Source: an uncultured Muribaculaceae bacterium (GTDB lineage: Bacteria > Bacteroidota > Bacteroidia > Bacteroidales > Muribaculaceae). Taken from it: a stretch of 64,000 bases of DNA. Where the stretch lies: assembly GCA_944321705.1 (NCBI GenBank), contig CALUMG010000005.1:1-64000 (forward strand). Reading direction: 5' to 3'. Positions 53,673-62,354 of the stretch are shown here, piece after piece. Positions within the stretch are counted from its first letter, which is position 1. Each line of letters starts with the position of its first letter. Both the position numbers and the translations under genes were made by a program. The notes beneath the pieces were generated by a model, which saw only the letters and a program-made list of their open reading frames with translations, was not told the origin of the DNA and searched no databases.

Positions 53673-55265
53673 TTATTCTATGCTCAAGCGGTCTATTACA
53701 TCCTTGGCTGCAAGAAGTTCTTCGGACGATTTCACACCCGTGATTTTCAGCTCAAAATCAATTTCATCGCCTTCTACCGATGCTTTTACATGCAGGATGC
53801 CTTCCTTGTCGATTTTGAAAGCTACTTGTACAGGAGTACCCTTAGGCCAGTCTTTTGTGAGACGAAGCACCGACACCTCTTCGGTCGCGAGGGTGCAGAA
53901 TTTTTCATCTACAGTTTCATCCTTTTCCTCGTCGGTGTAGTCACTTTCATAAATCGGCAGGGTGATTCCGCGTTGATTCTCCTTTGAAGTTTCAAAAGTT
54001 TTTACTCGTTCTACCGGCAGACTTGTGTTTGCAAATATTATATTGCCCACTTTGTTGTCGATGAGCCCCAACCCGTAGGTCTTACTTGTTACATCTACAA
54101 TTTGAGTCTTCGGTCCGTGGACTATGTCTATAGGTTTCTCCCCTTCGTCATTCTTCCAGTCTTCGTAAGCCTTTCGGTAGGCCTCGTTCATGGCATAGAT
54201 TGCAGCACCCTTTGCCACGCATTCATCGGGGTCGGAAAGGCGAGTCGGCAATCCGAATTCTTGAGATATGCGTTCTTTTACTTGCGGCATCTTGCTGCTA
54301 CCGCCCACGAGGATAATTTCATCAATGTTTTCGTATCCTTTGTTTCGGGCAATTTCGATTACTTTGTTTGTTGCATCGATTGTTTCTTGCAACTTGTCGG
54401 CTGTGAGGTTGTTGAAGAATTCACGTGTAATCTCGAATGTTGCCGATTGGCCTTGCCATTGTATGTTGGCTTTGGTTTTCTCGCGTGCGGTCAGGGCGTA
54501 TTTGCGAGCTTCGGCTTCAAGCAGCAAGGTGTATTTGAGCAAATTGTCGTCATCAAGGCTGTAGGATGTGCCGTTTTGCTCGTTGAACACGTTGAGCATG
54601 TGCTCGGCAAGCAAAGTGTCCCAGTCTACACCGCCAAGATGGTGGTCGCCACCGGTTGCCACAACTTTTATTGCACCTCCGTTTACGACGATCATCGTCA
54701 CATCGAATGTTCCGCCTCCAAGGTCATACACGAGGATTGTCTTGCGCTCGTTTAGCTTCACGCCATAGGCTATTGCAGCAGCCGTGGGTTCGTTTATTAT
54801 TGCAAGCACGTTAAGGCCTGCGATTATTCCGGCCTGCTTGGTCTGCAATTTTTCTTTGTTCCCGAAGTATGCAGGGCAAGTGATTACCACATCTTTTATC
54901 GGGGTGGGGTTGTCGCCAAGGTCGTTTGCGTCCTTTACAATCTTTTTCAAGATCATTGCAGATATTTCAGACGGATCGAAATGGTATGGAGTTGTATTGC
55001 TTGATTTGTCGAAAGCTTCATCCACACCCATTTGGCGCTTGATGAACGACACTGTTTTTTCCGGCTCGGAAGTGAGCATGGCTTTGGCTTCACGTCCTAC
55101 CACGATATCGTCTTCGTTGTTGAAGTAAACTACCGACGGAGTGGTTGATTCTCCTTCGAAATTACGCAATACTATTGGTTGGTCGTATTTGTCTACTTGT
55201 GCCACGCAGCTAAATGTGGTGCCGAGGTCTATGCCATAAACGGCATGAGTCTTGTCTGTTGCCAT
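53673..55265 (-). CDS. Lidless Hsp70-family chaperone
   Basis: 530 residues against about 640 for DnaK. The ATPase domain (~1-385) is complete: GIDLGTTFSCVA, VYDLGGGTFDVTMI and IILVGGSSKMPQVKERI. The beta substrate-binding domain (~390-510) contains KTFETSKENQRGITLPIYE and FKIDKEGILHVKASV. The chain ends ~20 residues later, so the helical lid and the EEVD-like tail are missing, as in HscC-like forms. The gene is 43 bases downstream of a GrpE-like gene on the same strand. No J-domain gene is nearby. It is distinct from housekeeping DnaK. Confidence 0.88.
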   Translation of the reverse strand: MATDKTHAVYGIDLGTTFSCVAQVDKYDQPIVLRNFEGESTTPSVVYFNNEDDIVVGREAKAMLTSEPEKTVSFIKRQMGVDEAFDKSSNTTPYHFDPSEISAMILKKIVKDANDLGDNPTPIKDVVITCPAYFGNKEKLQTKQAGIIAGLNVLAIINEPTAAAIAYGVKLNERKTILVYDLGGGTFDVTMIVVNGGAIKVVATGGDHHLGGVDWDTLLAEHMLNVFNEQNGTSYSLDDDNLLKYTLLLEAEARKYALTAREKTKANIQWQGQSATFEITREFFNNLTADKLQETIDATNKVIEIARNKGYENIDEIILVGGSSKMPQVKERISQEFGLPTRLSDPDECVAKGAAIYAMNEAYRKAYEDWKNDEGEKPIDIVHGPKTQIVDVTSKTYGLGLIDNKVGNIIFANTSLPVERVKTFETSKENQRGITLPIYESDYTDEEKDETVDEKFCTLATEEVSVLRLTKDWPKGTPVQVAFKIDKEGILHVKASVEGDEIDFELKITGVKSSEELLAAKDVIDRLSIE

Positions 55266-55308
55266 TGTGAGATTATTGTATTATTTATTGATTATTTATT
55301 CGGAAAGT

Positions 55309-56313
55309 TTAGTTAATCGGAGTGTATTTGTACTGGCGGATGAGAGCTTTCTCGATTGTGCGACCTGTCGTCATGTTGACAAATCCGCCATGTATGCACG
55401 ATGCCACTTTCTTGTCGAGCGATTTGTCGTCGGTAGGCACGATCTCAAGTGAAGCGAATTGCTTGGGATTAAATTCATCGCCCACTCCCGGCTCAAAGTA
55501 GGTCAAATCGAATGATTCATCGAGGATGTCTCTTATCGAGCTGATGTAAACTTCTACTTGCTTCAGCAGTTTGTCATAAGCCTTTGGATCGTCCGAGATT
55601 CCTATCTTTGAATAATGGGCAAAAGTGTCGCAGATGCGATTGTGGCATTTGATGATGGTTTTGATTGCCGGAGTCTTCAACTCGGCGTAGAAATCGTTGT
55701 TTTTCTTCATCAAATCGTCGTGCAAGTCTTTTATCACTTTGTCTTTGTATGCGTGTTCGCCTATTTCGGCCGACAGGTGCTTGATTGACGCTTGAATGTC
55801 GTTCAATTGCTTGGTGTAGTCGATGCTTTGTGCCTGTTCCTGTTCTTTTTTGTCATTCGATTCCGACTGAGTCGGAACTTTTTCGGGAATGTTGAACGGA
55901 GGAGGTGTTGGCATTTCTTTGTTGTTTTTTTCTTGTTCCTCAAGTTTCTTTGCCACTTCGTCACGCTCATTGCGTATTGCAGTGAGAGATTCTTTCAAAC
56001 TGTCAAGCTCTTTTTGAAGCGTTTCGATAGTTTGCTGAGACGATTCTATTTCCTTTTTTAAAGTATCGATTTCAATGCCTTGAGCAGCAATTTTTTCTTT
56101 GCCTTGCGCCAATTCATTCGACATGTTGTCGATGGATGTTGTCTGCTGGTCAATGATTTTCTCGAGTTCTTTGTTCTTTTCTTCCGAGTCGTTATTAGTT
56201 TTTGTTAGCAACTTTATAAGGTTTTCTTTTTCCTTGAGCTCGTTGCTGAGATGTTCAACTTCTTCTCTCATGGATTCGTACTTCTCGTTTAAAGGTTTCT
56301 TGAAGATACTCAT
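55309..56313 (-). CDS. Coiled-coil protein with GrpE-like C-terminal domain
   Basis: 334 residues. Residues ~8-135 are a long coiled coil full of Glu and Lys heptads (EEVEHLSNELKEKENLIKLL onwards). A Pro/Gln-rich linker (PTPPPFNIPEKVPTQ) follows. The last ~150 residues resemble GrpE: a helical part, then YFEPGVGDEFNPKQFASLEI and CIHGGFVNMTTGRTIEKALI, matching the FNPxxH...GY...GR pattern of the GrpE beta-wing. It leads the operon with the lidless Hsp70 and is probably its nucleotide exchange factor. The coiled coil may add oligomerisation or targeting. Confidence 0.7.
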   Translation of the reverse strand: MSIFKKPLNEKYESMREEVEHLSNELKEKENLIKLLTKTNNDSEEKNKELEKIIDQQTTSIDNMSNELAQGKEKIAAQGIEIDTLKKEIESSQQTIETLQKELDSLKESLTAIRNERDEVAKKLEEQEKNNKEMPTPPPFNIPEKVPTQSESNDKKEQEQAQSIDYTKQLNDIQASIKHLSAEIGEHAYKDKVIKDLHDDLMKKNNDFYAELKTPAIKTIIKCHNRICDTFAHYSKIGISDDPKAYDKLLKQVEVYISSIRDILDESFDLTYFEPGVGDEFNPKQFASLEIVPTDDKSLDKKVASCIHGGFVNMTTGRTIEKALIRQYKYTPIN

Positions 56314-56691
56314 AAGGTATGGGTTTTGTTATGGTGCTTGATGAAATGTTGCCGGTTGTTTCGTAACAACATATTGCAAATATAGGAAATTAAATCAAAT
56401 ACATGCCATGTGCCGGTATGTATTTGACTTAATCAGATGAAAATCATTGTTTGCAGTGATAAATTCACATTAGTCGCGATGCGGAATGACGGCTCTTGTG
56501 ATATTTGACAGAAGTCGGGTTCTGGTTTTTAACAGTGATTGATTTTTAGATATTGTTCCATTTTTCTCCGGTCGGGTAAAAGGGTTGTGCGCTAAAAAAT
56601 GAAGGAAAATCGCAATTTGTGCATTTTTTTATGTGAAAATAGTTGCTAATTCAAAAATAATGCGTACCTTTGCAACCGAAATCAACGAAAT
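56314..56691. other. Divergent intergenic region GrpE-like / tRNA-Lys
   Basis: 378 bases without a gene. Minus strand: -7 box TATATTTG at 56384-56377, about 65 bases before the GrpE-like ATG. Plus strand: the tRNA promoter at 56665-56672. Confidence 0.55.
56665..56672 (+). promoter_or_regulatory. tRNA-Lys promoter -7 box
   Basis: TACCTTTG fits TAnnTTTG and is 20 bases before the tRNA 5' end. A TTGC at 56643-56646 is near the -33 position. Confidence 0.6.
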
Positions 56692-56764
56692 GACTCCGTA
56701 GCTCAGTTGGTAGAGCAAATGACTCTTAATCATTGGGTCGAGAGTTCGAGCCTCTCCGGGGTCA
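56692..56764 (+). tRNA. tRNA-Lys, anticodon CTT
   Basis: 73 bases. Acceptor GACTCCG pairs with CGGGGTC, with one G-T pair, and the discriminator is A. D arm GCTCAGTTGGTAGAGC, anticodon stem AATGA/TCATT with loop CTCTTAA (anticodon CTT at positions 34-36), and T arm GAGAG-TTCGAGC-CTCTC. CCA is not encoded. A terminator follows at 56776-56807. Confidence 0.95.
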
Positions 56765-56775
56765 CGCTGGAAATT

Positions 56776-56807
56776 AGAGAGTTACAGCAATGTAGCTCTC
56801 TTTTTTT
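56776..56807 (+). terminator. Terminator after tRNA-Lys
   Basis: AGAGAGTTACA (56776-56786) pairs with TGTAGCTCTCT (56791-56801), loop GCAA, one G-T pair, then six or more T. Confidence 0.9.
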
Positions 56808-57302
56808 ATTGTATTCACTCTTTGTTTTAGCGGCAGTTTAAGCGGTTTGTTTAAACCATAGCAATTACAGTAAAAGCAATTTGTTGCAAGTCCAAAGTAC
56901 TTAGTAACAATGAATCACCCCCCCCCTCATGTTGAGGGGCAAAAGACAGAAAGCTGAAATATGTCAGTCTGGGCATATCCTTGGATTCTGCACATTGGGA
57001 CTTCTTCAATAATGAGCCAAAGGCAGATTGCTCCAACCGTGAATACATTGAAATGCTCATATGCGGAGAAGATAAAAGAATACTCCGCCAAAATCATTGA
57101 GCCTAAAACAATAAACCAAGAGTTCACTTCCACTTCGCTTGTGGAAAAAGTCAGCATGAAACATAACAATCACAAGGACTGTGGAAGATGGTTTTAATGG
57201 GCATATAACTTCTCTTGTAAAATCAGGTCGTAAAAACTATGGTTTATCCATTTTATAAGGCCGTTTCCCAACATCAAATGATAGTATCTCGCGGAAATTC
57301 TA
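56808..57302. other. Intergenic region between tRNA-Lys and HEPN-MNT
   Basis: About 500 bases. A C9 tract lies at 56918-56926. Open frames at 56961-57197 (plus) and 56927-57169 (minus, with a hydrophobic stretch) overlap each other and match nothing I recognise, so neither is called. No copy of the tRNA 3' end was noticed. Confidence 0.4.
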
Positions 57303-57322
57303 TATATTTGCATTTGATGCAA
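57303..57322 (+). promoter_or_regulatory. HEPN-MNT promoter -7 box with overlapping dyad
   Basis: -7 box TATATTTG (57303-57310) overlaps a perfect dyad TTGCAT (57308-57313) TTG ATGCAA (57317-57322). The position suits autorepression of the toxin-antitoxin pair. The -33 region is not canonical. Confidence 0.55.
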
Positions 57323-57335
57323 CATTAAAGGCTCG

Positions 57336-57722
57336 ATGAATGACAAGGTAACATATTGGATTGAAATGTCGGATTATGATTTTGACACGGCAAAGGCCAT
57401 GCTTGAAACCAAGCGTTACCTTTATGTCGCTTTCATGTGCCACCAAACAATAGAGAAGATTCTGAAAGCATATTGGAGCAAAGTGTTGGAAGAACCACCT
57501 TTGAAAGTTCACAGCTTATCAAGACTTGCCGAGAAAAGCGGTTTGGATAAGGATATGTCAGAGGAACAAATGGACTTCATAGACGAGCTTGAACCATTGA
57601 ACATAGAAGCACGTTACCCTTCATATAAGGAGCGGTTGATGAAAAGTCTGACCCCTGACCGCTGCAAAGAATTGATTGAACAAACTGATAAATTAAGAAT
57701 ATGGATAAAGAGCAAGCTATAA
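57336..57722 (+). CDS. HEPN-domain protein (toxin-type partner of MNT)
   Basis: 128 residues. WIEMSDYDFDTAKAMLETKRYLYVAFMCHQTIEKILKAYW is the usual start of PF05168-type HEPN proteins, and NIEARYPSYKERL is their second conserved block. HEPN proteins of this size pair with minimal nucleotidyltransferases as type VII toxin-antitoxin systems. The RNase RX4-6H motif is not evident in the sequence. It overlaps the MNT gene by 22 bases. Confidence 0.85.
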   Translation: MNDKVTYWIEMSDYDFDTAKAMLETKRYLYVAFMCHQTIEKILKAYWSKVLEEPPLKVHSLSRLAEKSGLDKDMSEEQMDFIDELEPLNIEARYPSYKERLMKSLTPDRCKELIEQTDKLRIWIKSKL

Positions 57723-57997
57723 AATTGGCGCAACGCTATAAGGCAGCGGTAGCAGAACGGTTGCCCTTAAAGGCTCTTTACCTTTATGGCTCATACAGCA
57801 AAGGCAACCATACGGAGGACAGCGACATCGATATTGCTGTTGTCGTGGAACACATGAGCGATGATTATTTTGAAGATACGCCTTTATTGTGGAAACTGAA
57901 ACGCAAGATAAGCAATCTTATAGAGCCTGTTCTACTTACAGAGGATACAAACAATCCTCTCTATGTCGACATTCTTAAAACAGGAATATTGATATAA
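57701..57997 (+). CDS. Minimal nucleotidyltransferase (MNT antitoxin-type)
   Basis: 98 residues. LYGSYSKGNHTEDSDIDIAVV is the polymerase-beta active-site motif GSxxxG...DxD with both aspartates. In characterised pairs MNT adds AMP to the HEPN toxin and silences it. It is co-translated with the HEPN gene by overlap. Confidence 0.88.
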   Translation: MDKEQAIKLAQRYKAAVAERLPLKALYLYGSYSKGNHTEDSDIDIAVVVEHMSDDYFEDTPLLWKLKRKISNLIEPVLLTEDTNNPLYVDILKTGILI

Positions 57998-58541
57998 AAG
58001 AAGCAGTACCTTTTTTGAAGAAAGTCTATTTTTATAGAGTGATTCAGAAAAAAGTACCACCATTGTAAAAGTCGCTTTATTTTATATCTCAGAAATTAGA
58101 ATATGGCGGCTTTTCAAGTGCTTAGGTTTACTTAAATAAAATGCCGGCGCAGTAGAAATTTAGTGGAGGATATGCATGCAGCTTGGCTATTCTGAAAAGG
58201 AAGAACTTTTGCATTTATTTCCGGTTTCCATTATATTTGTAGCAAGTTTGGCATAATAAGGAATGCTAAAACTATTGTGTTAGAATTACAAGGTGTTATT
58301 GAATTTATGTAATTAGTCCAATTTTGGTGATTTGCAGTGCAATCAAGATGATAGGCACATGCATCGCTTGTTCATGTACTATTATGAATGACGGTATCGT
58401 TGAGAGGCTGTTGTTTTTTGACTGTTGCAGATTGAAGCCAAAAGCTTGAGCTAACGGATAAATCGAATGCAATCTCCACACCTTTTTTGTGCTTAGTGGT
58501 TAGTTCTGTTTGGAGGTTCGGGAACGCAAAAAAAATTGTTT
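57998..58541. other. Long upstream region of the first barrel gene
   Basis: 544 bases with no gene. It contains a well-matched promoter at 58208-58239. The ~300 bases from there to the ATG at 58542 would be a long leader. Its last ~70 bases (CCACACCTTTTT..., CTGTTTGGAGGT) are repeated before the second barrel gene. Confidence 0.55.
58208..58239 (+). promoter_or_regulatory. Promoter of the first barrel gene
   Basis: -33 TTTG (58208-58211), exactly 20 bases, -7 TATATTTG (58232-58239). Same layout as before the second barrel gene. Confidence 0.7.
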
Positions 58542-59336
58542 ATGAAATCTTTTAAAAGAGTGTGCATTACGTTGATTGCGTTGTTTTGCTGCGGCATTGT
58601 GTCGGCCGATGGATTACAAGGCGTGGGGCCTAAAGAAGAGCCTGTGTTGAAAGGCAAAGATAAGTTTGAGCAAGTTAAAGAGGAGCTTGGAAAGAAGAAG
58701 GACAGATCGGAACAAACCAAAGAAAAGCCTGTGTTGAGAAGCAAAAATACATCGGAAAGAATCAAAGAAGAGCCTGTGCCAAATAATGATAACATATCCG
58801 GACAAACCAGAGATGCTGTGTTGAACAGCGAAAGCAGATTTGTAGAAACCAAAAGTTATAATCCGAGGACAAGAGGATATAGAGGCTGGGTAGAAACAGG
58901 AGGAGCAATAGGGCTTGGCGAGTATGGAAGCGGTGTATTTTCTTTTTCTACGAGCCACGGCTACCAATTTAATCCATATTTCTTTTTAGGAGCCGGCATA
59001 GGGGTTGACTGTCATTTTGATTGGGAAACCGTGTTTATGCCCATCTTTGCCAATGCAAGAGCTTATTTCATAGATGGGAAAATCTCACCTTTTATGGATG
59101 TCAAGATCGGTTATTCGCCAGTGGACGATTCCGGCCTCTTCTATTTCACCCCATCGGTAGGAGTTAGTTTTGGGACGTCGAAGAAATGTGCTGTGAATTT
59201 GTCGATTGGTTACAATCTTCAACGAGTGATGATGTATGTTTATAGGTATGTCCCCGAATATGATCATTACAATTTGTTATATGATTCTAGGGAATCGTTA
59301 CACGGATTGTCTTTTAAGTTGGGATTTGAGTTTTAA
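58542..59336 (+). CDS. Outer-membrane beta-barrel-type protein with 15-residue repeats
   Basis: About 264 residues from ATG 58542, giving a signal peptide (MKSFKRVCITLIALFCCGIV). Residues ~31-104 are five degenerate 15-residue repeats (KEEPVLKGKDKFEQV, KEELGKKKDRSEQT, KEKPVLRSKNTSERI, KEEPVPNNDNISGQT, RDAVLNSESRFVETK). The rest is a small barrel-like domain rich in Gly and aromatics (FSTSHGYQFNPYFFLGAGIG, SVGVSFGTSKKCAVNLSIGY) ending LGFEF, with the terminal Phe typical of outer-membrane proteins. Function unknown. The first of a tandem pair. Confidence 0.75.
   Translation: MKSFKRVCITLIALFCCGIVSADGLQGVGPKEEPVLKGKDKFEQVKEELGKKKDRSEQTKEKPVLRSKNTSERIKEEPVPNNDNISGQTRDAVLNSESRFVETKSYNPRTRGYRGWVETGGAIGLGEYGSGVFSFSTSHGYQFNPYFFLGAGIGVDCHFDWETVFMPIFANARAYFIDGKISPFMDVKIGYSPVDDSGLFYFTPSVGVSFGTSKKCAVNLSIGYNLQRVMMYVYRYVPEYDHYNLLYDSRESLHGLSFKLGFEF
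58632..58853 (+). repeat. Five degenerate 45-bp coding repeats
   Basis: Period 45 bases (one unit 42), each opening AAAGAAGAGCCTGTG or a variant. They encode the K-E-E-P repeats between the signal peptide and the barrel. The paralogue at 59652 keeps only part of one unit. Confidence 0.75.
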
Positions 59337-59347
59337 TATACAACCGG

Positions 59348-59373
59348 CATCCAAGATTGCAAAGCCTTGGATG
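59348..59373 (+). terminator. Hairpin after the first barrel gene
   Basis: CATCCAAG (59348-59355) pairs with CTTGGATG (59366-59373). Homologous to the stronger terminator at 60249-60289, but without a clear T run. Confidence 0.5.
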
Positions 59374-59480
59374 CTGTTTGCTTATGGATTTAAATTATAT
59401 TTTGGAAGGGCATCACTTTCATGGAGTGGTGCCTGTTTTTTTCGCGGTCTTTGTAGAATGTAGAATATTTTTAAATAGTC

Positions 59481-59512
59481 TTTGTAGTTATTGTTTATTT
59501 ATGTTATATTTA
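59481..59512 (+). promoter_or_regulatory. Promoter of the second barrel gene
   Basis: -33 TTTG (59481-59484), 20 bases, -7 TATATTTA (59505-59512). Same spacing as the promoter at 58208, last base changed. Confidence 0.65.
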
Positions 59513-59651
59513 CGCTGTCGGGATAACGACGAACCATCGTTCTGAAACGACATATTTTGAAGGGTGTCATTGAAATTACAACTTCCACACCTTTTTAGAT
59601 TATATTGTTAACCGTCCTGTTTGGAGGTACAGGAATACAAAAAGTCTTTTT

Positions 59652-60238
59652 ATGAAAACATTCAGAAGAATTGGCATTACATTGATTGCATTGTTTTGTT
59701 GTTGCATTGCATCGGCCGAGGAGTTGCAAGTTCTAAAGGTGGAACTGTTTTAAACAGTGCAGAATCTAATTCGAGGCCAAAAGGGTATAGAGGCCGGGTA
59801 GAAGCAGGAGAGATAACGGATATTGCCGATGGTGGAATATATGCTGGGTTTTCTGTTTCCACGACTCATGGATATCAATTTACTCCAGATTTCTTTTTAG
59901 GAGCCGGAATAGGTTTAGACTATCACCATGGCCTGCGAACTGTATTTATGCCAATTTTTGTTAATTTAAGGGGGTATTTTACAGATAAGAGAAAAACACC
60001 TTTTGTTGACCTTAAAATAGGATATTCACCAATAAACAAAACAGGCCTCTATCTCAGCCCTTCGGTAGGACTTAGTTTTGGAAGGTCGAAGAAATGCGCC
60101 TTTAATTTATCAATAGGTTATAATATGCAGCAATATAGATTCTATTATAGGGAATACTATGGCTATGGTTATGCAGTAGAATATCAGAACAAAAAATTAT
60201 TAAATGGCGTATCTTTGAAATTCGGGGTTGAATTCTAA
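59652..60238 (+). pseudogene. Second barrel gene, frameshifted after the signal peptide
   Basis: The ATG at 59652 starts a signal peptide clearly paralogous to the first gene (MKTFRRIGITLIALFCCCIA), but that frame stops at 59751. The barrel half (AGEITDIADGG, FSVSTTHGYQFTPDFFLGAG, SVGLSFGRSKKCAFNLSIGY, ending KFGVEF) lies in the frame one base earlier, from about 59725 to 60238. The frame open from 59621 to 60238 reads the signal-peptide DNA in the wrong frame and has no proper signal. Loss of one base (or gain of two) near 59720-59750 explains this. Probably inactive, unless rescued by slippage. Confidence 0.75.
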
Positions 60239-60248
60239 TGTTGAGAAT

Positions 60249-60296
60249 AACCGGCATCCAAAGCGACCGCAAAGCCTTGGGTGCCGGTTGTTTTTT
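60249..60296 (+). terminator. Terminator after the second barrel gene
   Basis: AACCGGCATCCAA (60249-60261) pairs with TTGGGTGCCGGTT (60277-60289), one T-G pair, then TTTTTT. Confidence 0.8.
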
Positions 60297-60343
60297 AGCA
60301 TTTCGGTTTTGTCGTTGATTATAAGGCTGTTCAAAACAAGTTT

Positions 60344-60364
60344 GCAAATTTCGATAAAATTTGC
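60344..60364. promoter_or_regulatory. Dyad upstream of the TPR/DUF6377 regulator
   Basis: GCAAATTT (60344-60351) and AAATTTGC (60357-60364) are perfect inverted arms around CGATA. They lie ~120 bases before the regulator's ATG and could be an operator; no function is shown. Confidence 0.4.
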
Positions 60365-60480
60365 GAATATTGCATACGCCTAATCTTAAAGGTTCATGCC
60401 AATCTAACTTTTTGGCATACTACCTTTTAAAACAGGCATGACTATTCCTTACTTTCAATAGTTTTTAATCTACTATCTGC

Positions 60481-62154
60481 ATGAAGAAATCTATACTCAT
60501 GTTCATAATGTTTTGCCTATCCATGCAAACTATTGCTTCCACAAAAGAAATGGAACAATATATTTCGGCTCTTGACAAAGCGATAACGGAAAGAGGCAAA
60601 TACATGTTGATAAAAGAAAACCGCATTGACAGACTTAAGAATCTTGCCGTGCAATCACGAGATAACACGCCCGAGCAACAGTATGGCAATTATGCGGCAC
60701 TAATCAATGAATACATGAATTACTCGCTCGACTCGGCATTACACTATGCCAAAATTGCCAAATCTGTAGCCTTGAAAGCTGATAACTATAACTTGCGTGC
60801 CGATGCCGAAATGAATATCGCCTACATCTATAACTTGACCGGGCTGATGACCAAAGATGCCTATGACATATTTTCCCGGCTTGACCGTGACGCATTGTCG
60901 GGGAAATACATCAGTAGATATTATATATTGGGCTTGCAGATATATTACAATCTCGCAAATCAAGCATTTGATTCGAAAGTAAACGCCAAATACAGGACTA
61001 TTGCCCAAGCATACCGAGATTCGGCCCTCTACTATTCACCGGACAATGAAATAATCAAGGCCAACAAATATATTGAAGACGGTAATTATGAAAAGGCCCG
61101 CAATATAGTCTCCGAAGGGCTTTCAGAACATATGACATCGCCCGATGCTGCAGCACGATTCCATGTGCTGGCAAAGATATGCGGCTTGCAAAACAATGCC
61201 ACGCAACGGAAACAATACCTTGCACAAGCCGCCTTGCTGGACATGATTAACGGGACACGCGAGTACATGGCACTGCAAGAGCTTGCACGAATGCTGTATG
61301 ACGAGGGCGACACCGAGCGCGCTTACCGATATATACACCGCAGCATCTCGGACGCTATAGCCTGCAACGCGCGTTCAAGAATGCTTGAAATGTCAAAAGA
61401 CATTCCTATCATCGACACCGACTATGACCGCAAACAGGCTGAAACCAAATTTAAGCTATACACAGCCTGCATGGCCATAGGCATATTGTCGGTGCTTCTG
61501 CTTGCCGTTTCAATATATGTGCATAAACGCAATAGAAAGCTACAAGCGGCAAAATTGCTGCAAGAGAACTTAAACATGCAGCTCGAAGCAGGAAATATGG
61601 AACAATCAAGGCTTAACGAGGAACTTCGCAGGCTTAACGGCAACTTGCAACGAGCCAACTCTGAATGGGAGGTACTAAATGGGAAACTTCAACAAGCCAA
61701 CCGCATAAAAGAAGAGTATATCACATTGTTTATAAACATGTGTTCCCAATACTTGTCGAAAATGGAAAGCTACCGCAACAATTTGAAAAAGATTGCAGCC
61801 CAGCGCAACTTCGACATGCTTTACAACGCTATAAAATCGGATTTTGAAATCAACAAAGAGATAGATGAGTTCTACATGCAATTTGACAAGGCTTTCCTGC
61901 ACTTATTTCCCACATTTGTTGATGATTTCAATAAGTTATTGCAACCCGACTGTAAAATCAAGCTGAAAAGCGATGAACGGCTGAATACCGAACTGCGGAT
62001 TTTTGCCCTTACGCGGCTCGGAATACATGACAGTGAAAAAGTTGCAGCTTTCCTGCGCTGCTCCGTTTCCACAATTTACAATTATCGCACGAAAATGAAG
62101 AACCGTGCCATTGATAGAGATAATTTTGAAGAAAAATTCATGAATAGATACTGA
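60481..62154 (+). CDS. TPR membrane regulator, DUF6377 type
   Basis: 557 residues. Signal peptide (SILMFIMFCLSMQTIAS), TPR-rich periplasmic part (~25-315), one membrane helix (YTACMAIGILSVLLLAVSIYV, ~325-345), a coiled coil (LQENLNMQLEAGNMEQSRLN onwards, ~355-420), and a C-terminal domain ending in a HTH-like segment (KVAAFLRCSVSTIYNYRTKMKNRA). Bacteroidetes proteins of this layout often sit beside glycan-use loci and control them. It is directly upstream of a gene for a secreted protein with starch-binding-like modules, its likely target. Same topology idea as the TPR-AraC regulator at 43.4-45.1 kb. Confidence 0.8.
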   Translation: MKKSILMFIMFCLSMQTIASTKEMEQYISALDKAITERGKYMLIKENRIDRLKNLAVQSRDNTPEQQYGNYAALINEYMNYSLDSALHYAKIAKSVALKADNYNLRADAEMNIAYIYNLTGLMTKDAYDIFSRLDRDALSGKYISRYYILGLQIYYNLANQAFDSKVNAKYRTIAQAYRDSALYYSPDNEIIKANKYIEDGNYEKARNIVSEGLSEHMTSPDAAARFHVLAKICGLQNNATQRKQYLAQAALLDMINGTREYMALQELARMLYDEGDTERAYRYIHRSISDAIACNARSRMLEMSKDIPIIDTDYDRKQAETKFKLYTACMAIGILSVLLLAVSIYVHKRNRKLQAAKLLQENLNMQLEAGNMEQSRLNEELRRLNGNLQRANSEWEVLNGKLQQANRIKEEYITLFINMCSQYLSKMESYRNNLKKIAAQRNFDMLYNAIKSDFEINKEIDEFYMQFDKAFLHLFPTFVDDFNKLLQPDCKIKLKSDERLNTELRIFALTRLGIHDSEKVAAFLRCSVSTIYNYRTKMKNRAIDRDNFEEKFMNRY

Positions 62155-62354
62155 TCAGGCTATACGAAACAGCTACATTATAATCTCATGTTGTCGTGAC
62201 TAAAGTGTTAAGTATCAATCAAATCCAAATTTAATCCAACTACATTTTCATTGTATCGGCATTAAAATGCTTGACGCATTTAATAATTTTGTGCAAATAG
62301 CTTTAAAACTAATTGCTACTTATTGTTTTACTTATTTTCTTCATTAATACCGAT

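Larger units (their letters stand above)
59337..59651. other. Intergenic region between the two barrel genes
   Basis: 315 bases with the hairpin at 59348-59373, the promoter at 59481-59512 and a leader resembling that of the first gene. No other gene is seen. Confidence 0.55.

Noticed and set aside
56918-56926. C9 tract as a phase-variation switch
   Set aside because: It lies in DNA where no gene could be supported in any frame, so there is nothing to switch.
56692-58500. Integrase-type attachment sites around tRNA-Lys
   Set aside because: No repeat of the tRNA 3' end was noticed downstream, and no integrase gene is present.
59621-60238. Continuous 205-residue frame as the true second barrel protein
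   Set aside because: Its first ~35 codons read the signal-peptide DNA in the wrong frame; comparison with the first barrel gene shows the ATG at 59652 is the homologous start.
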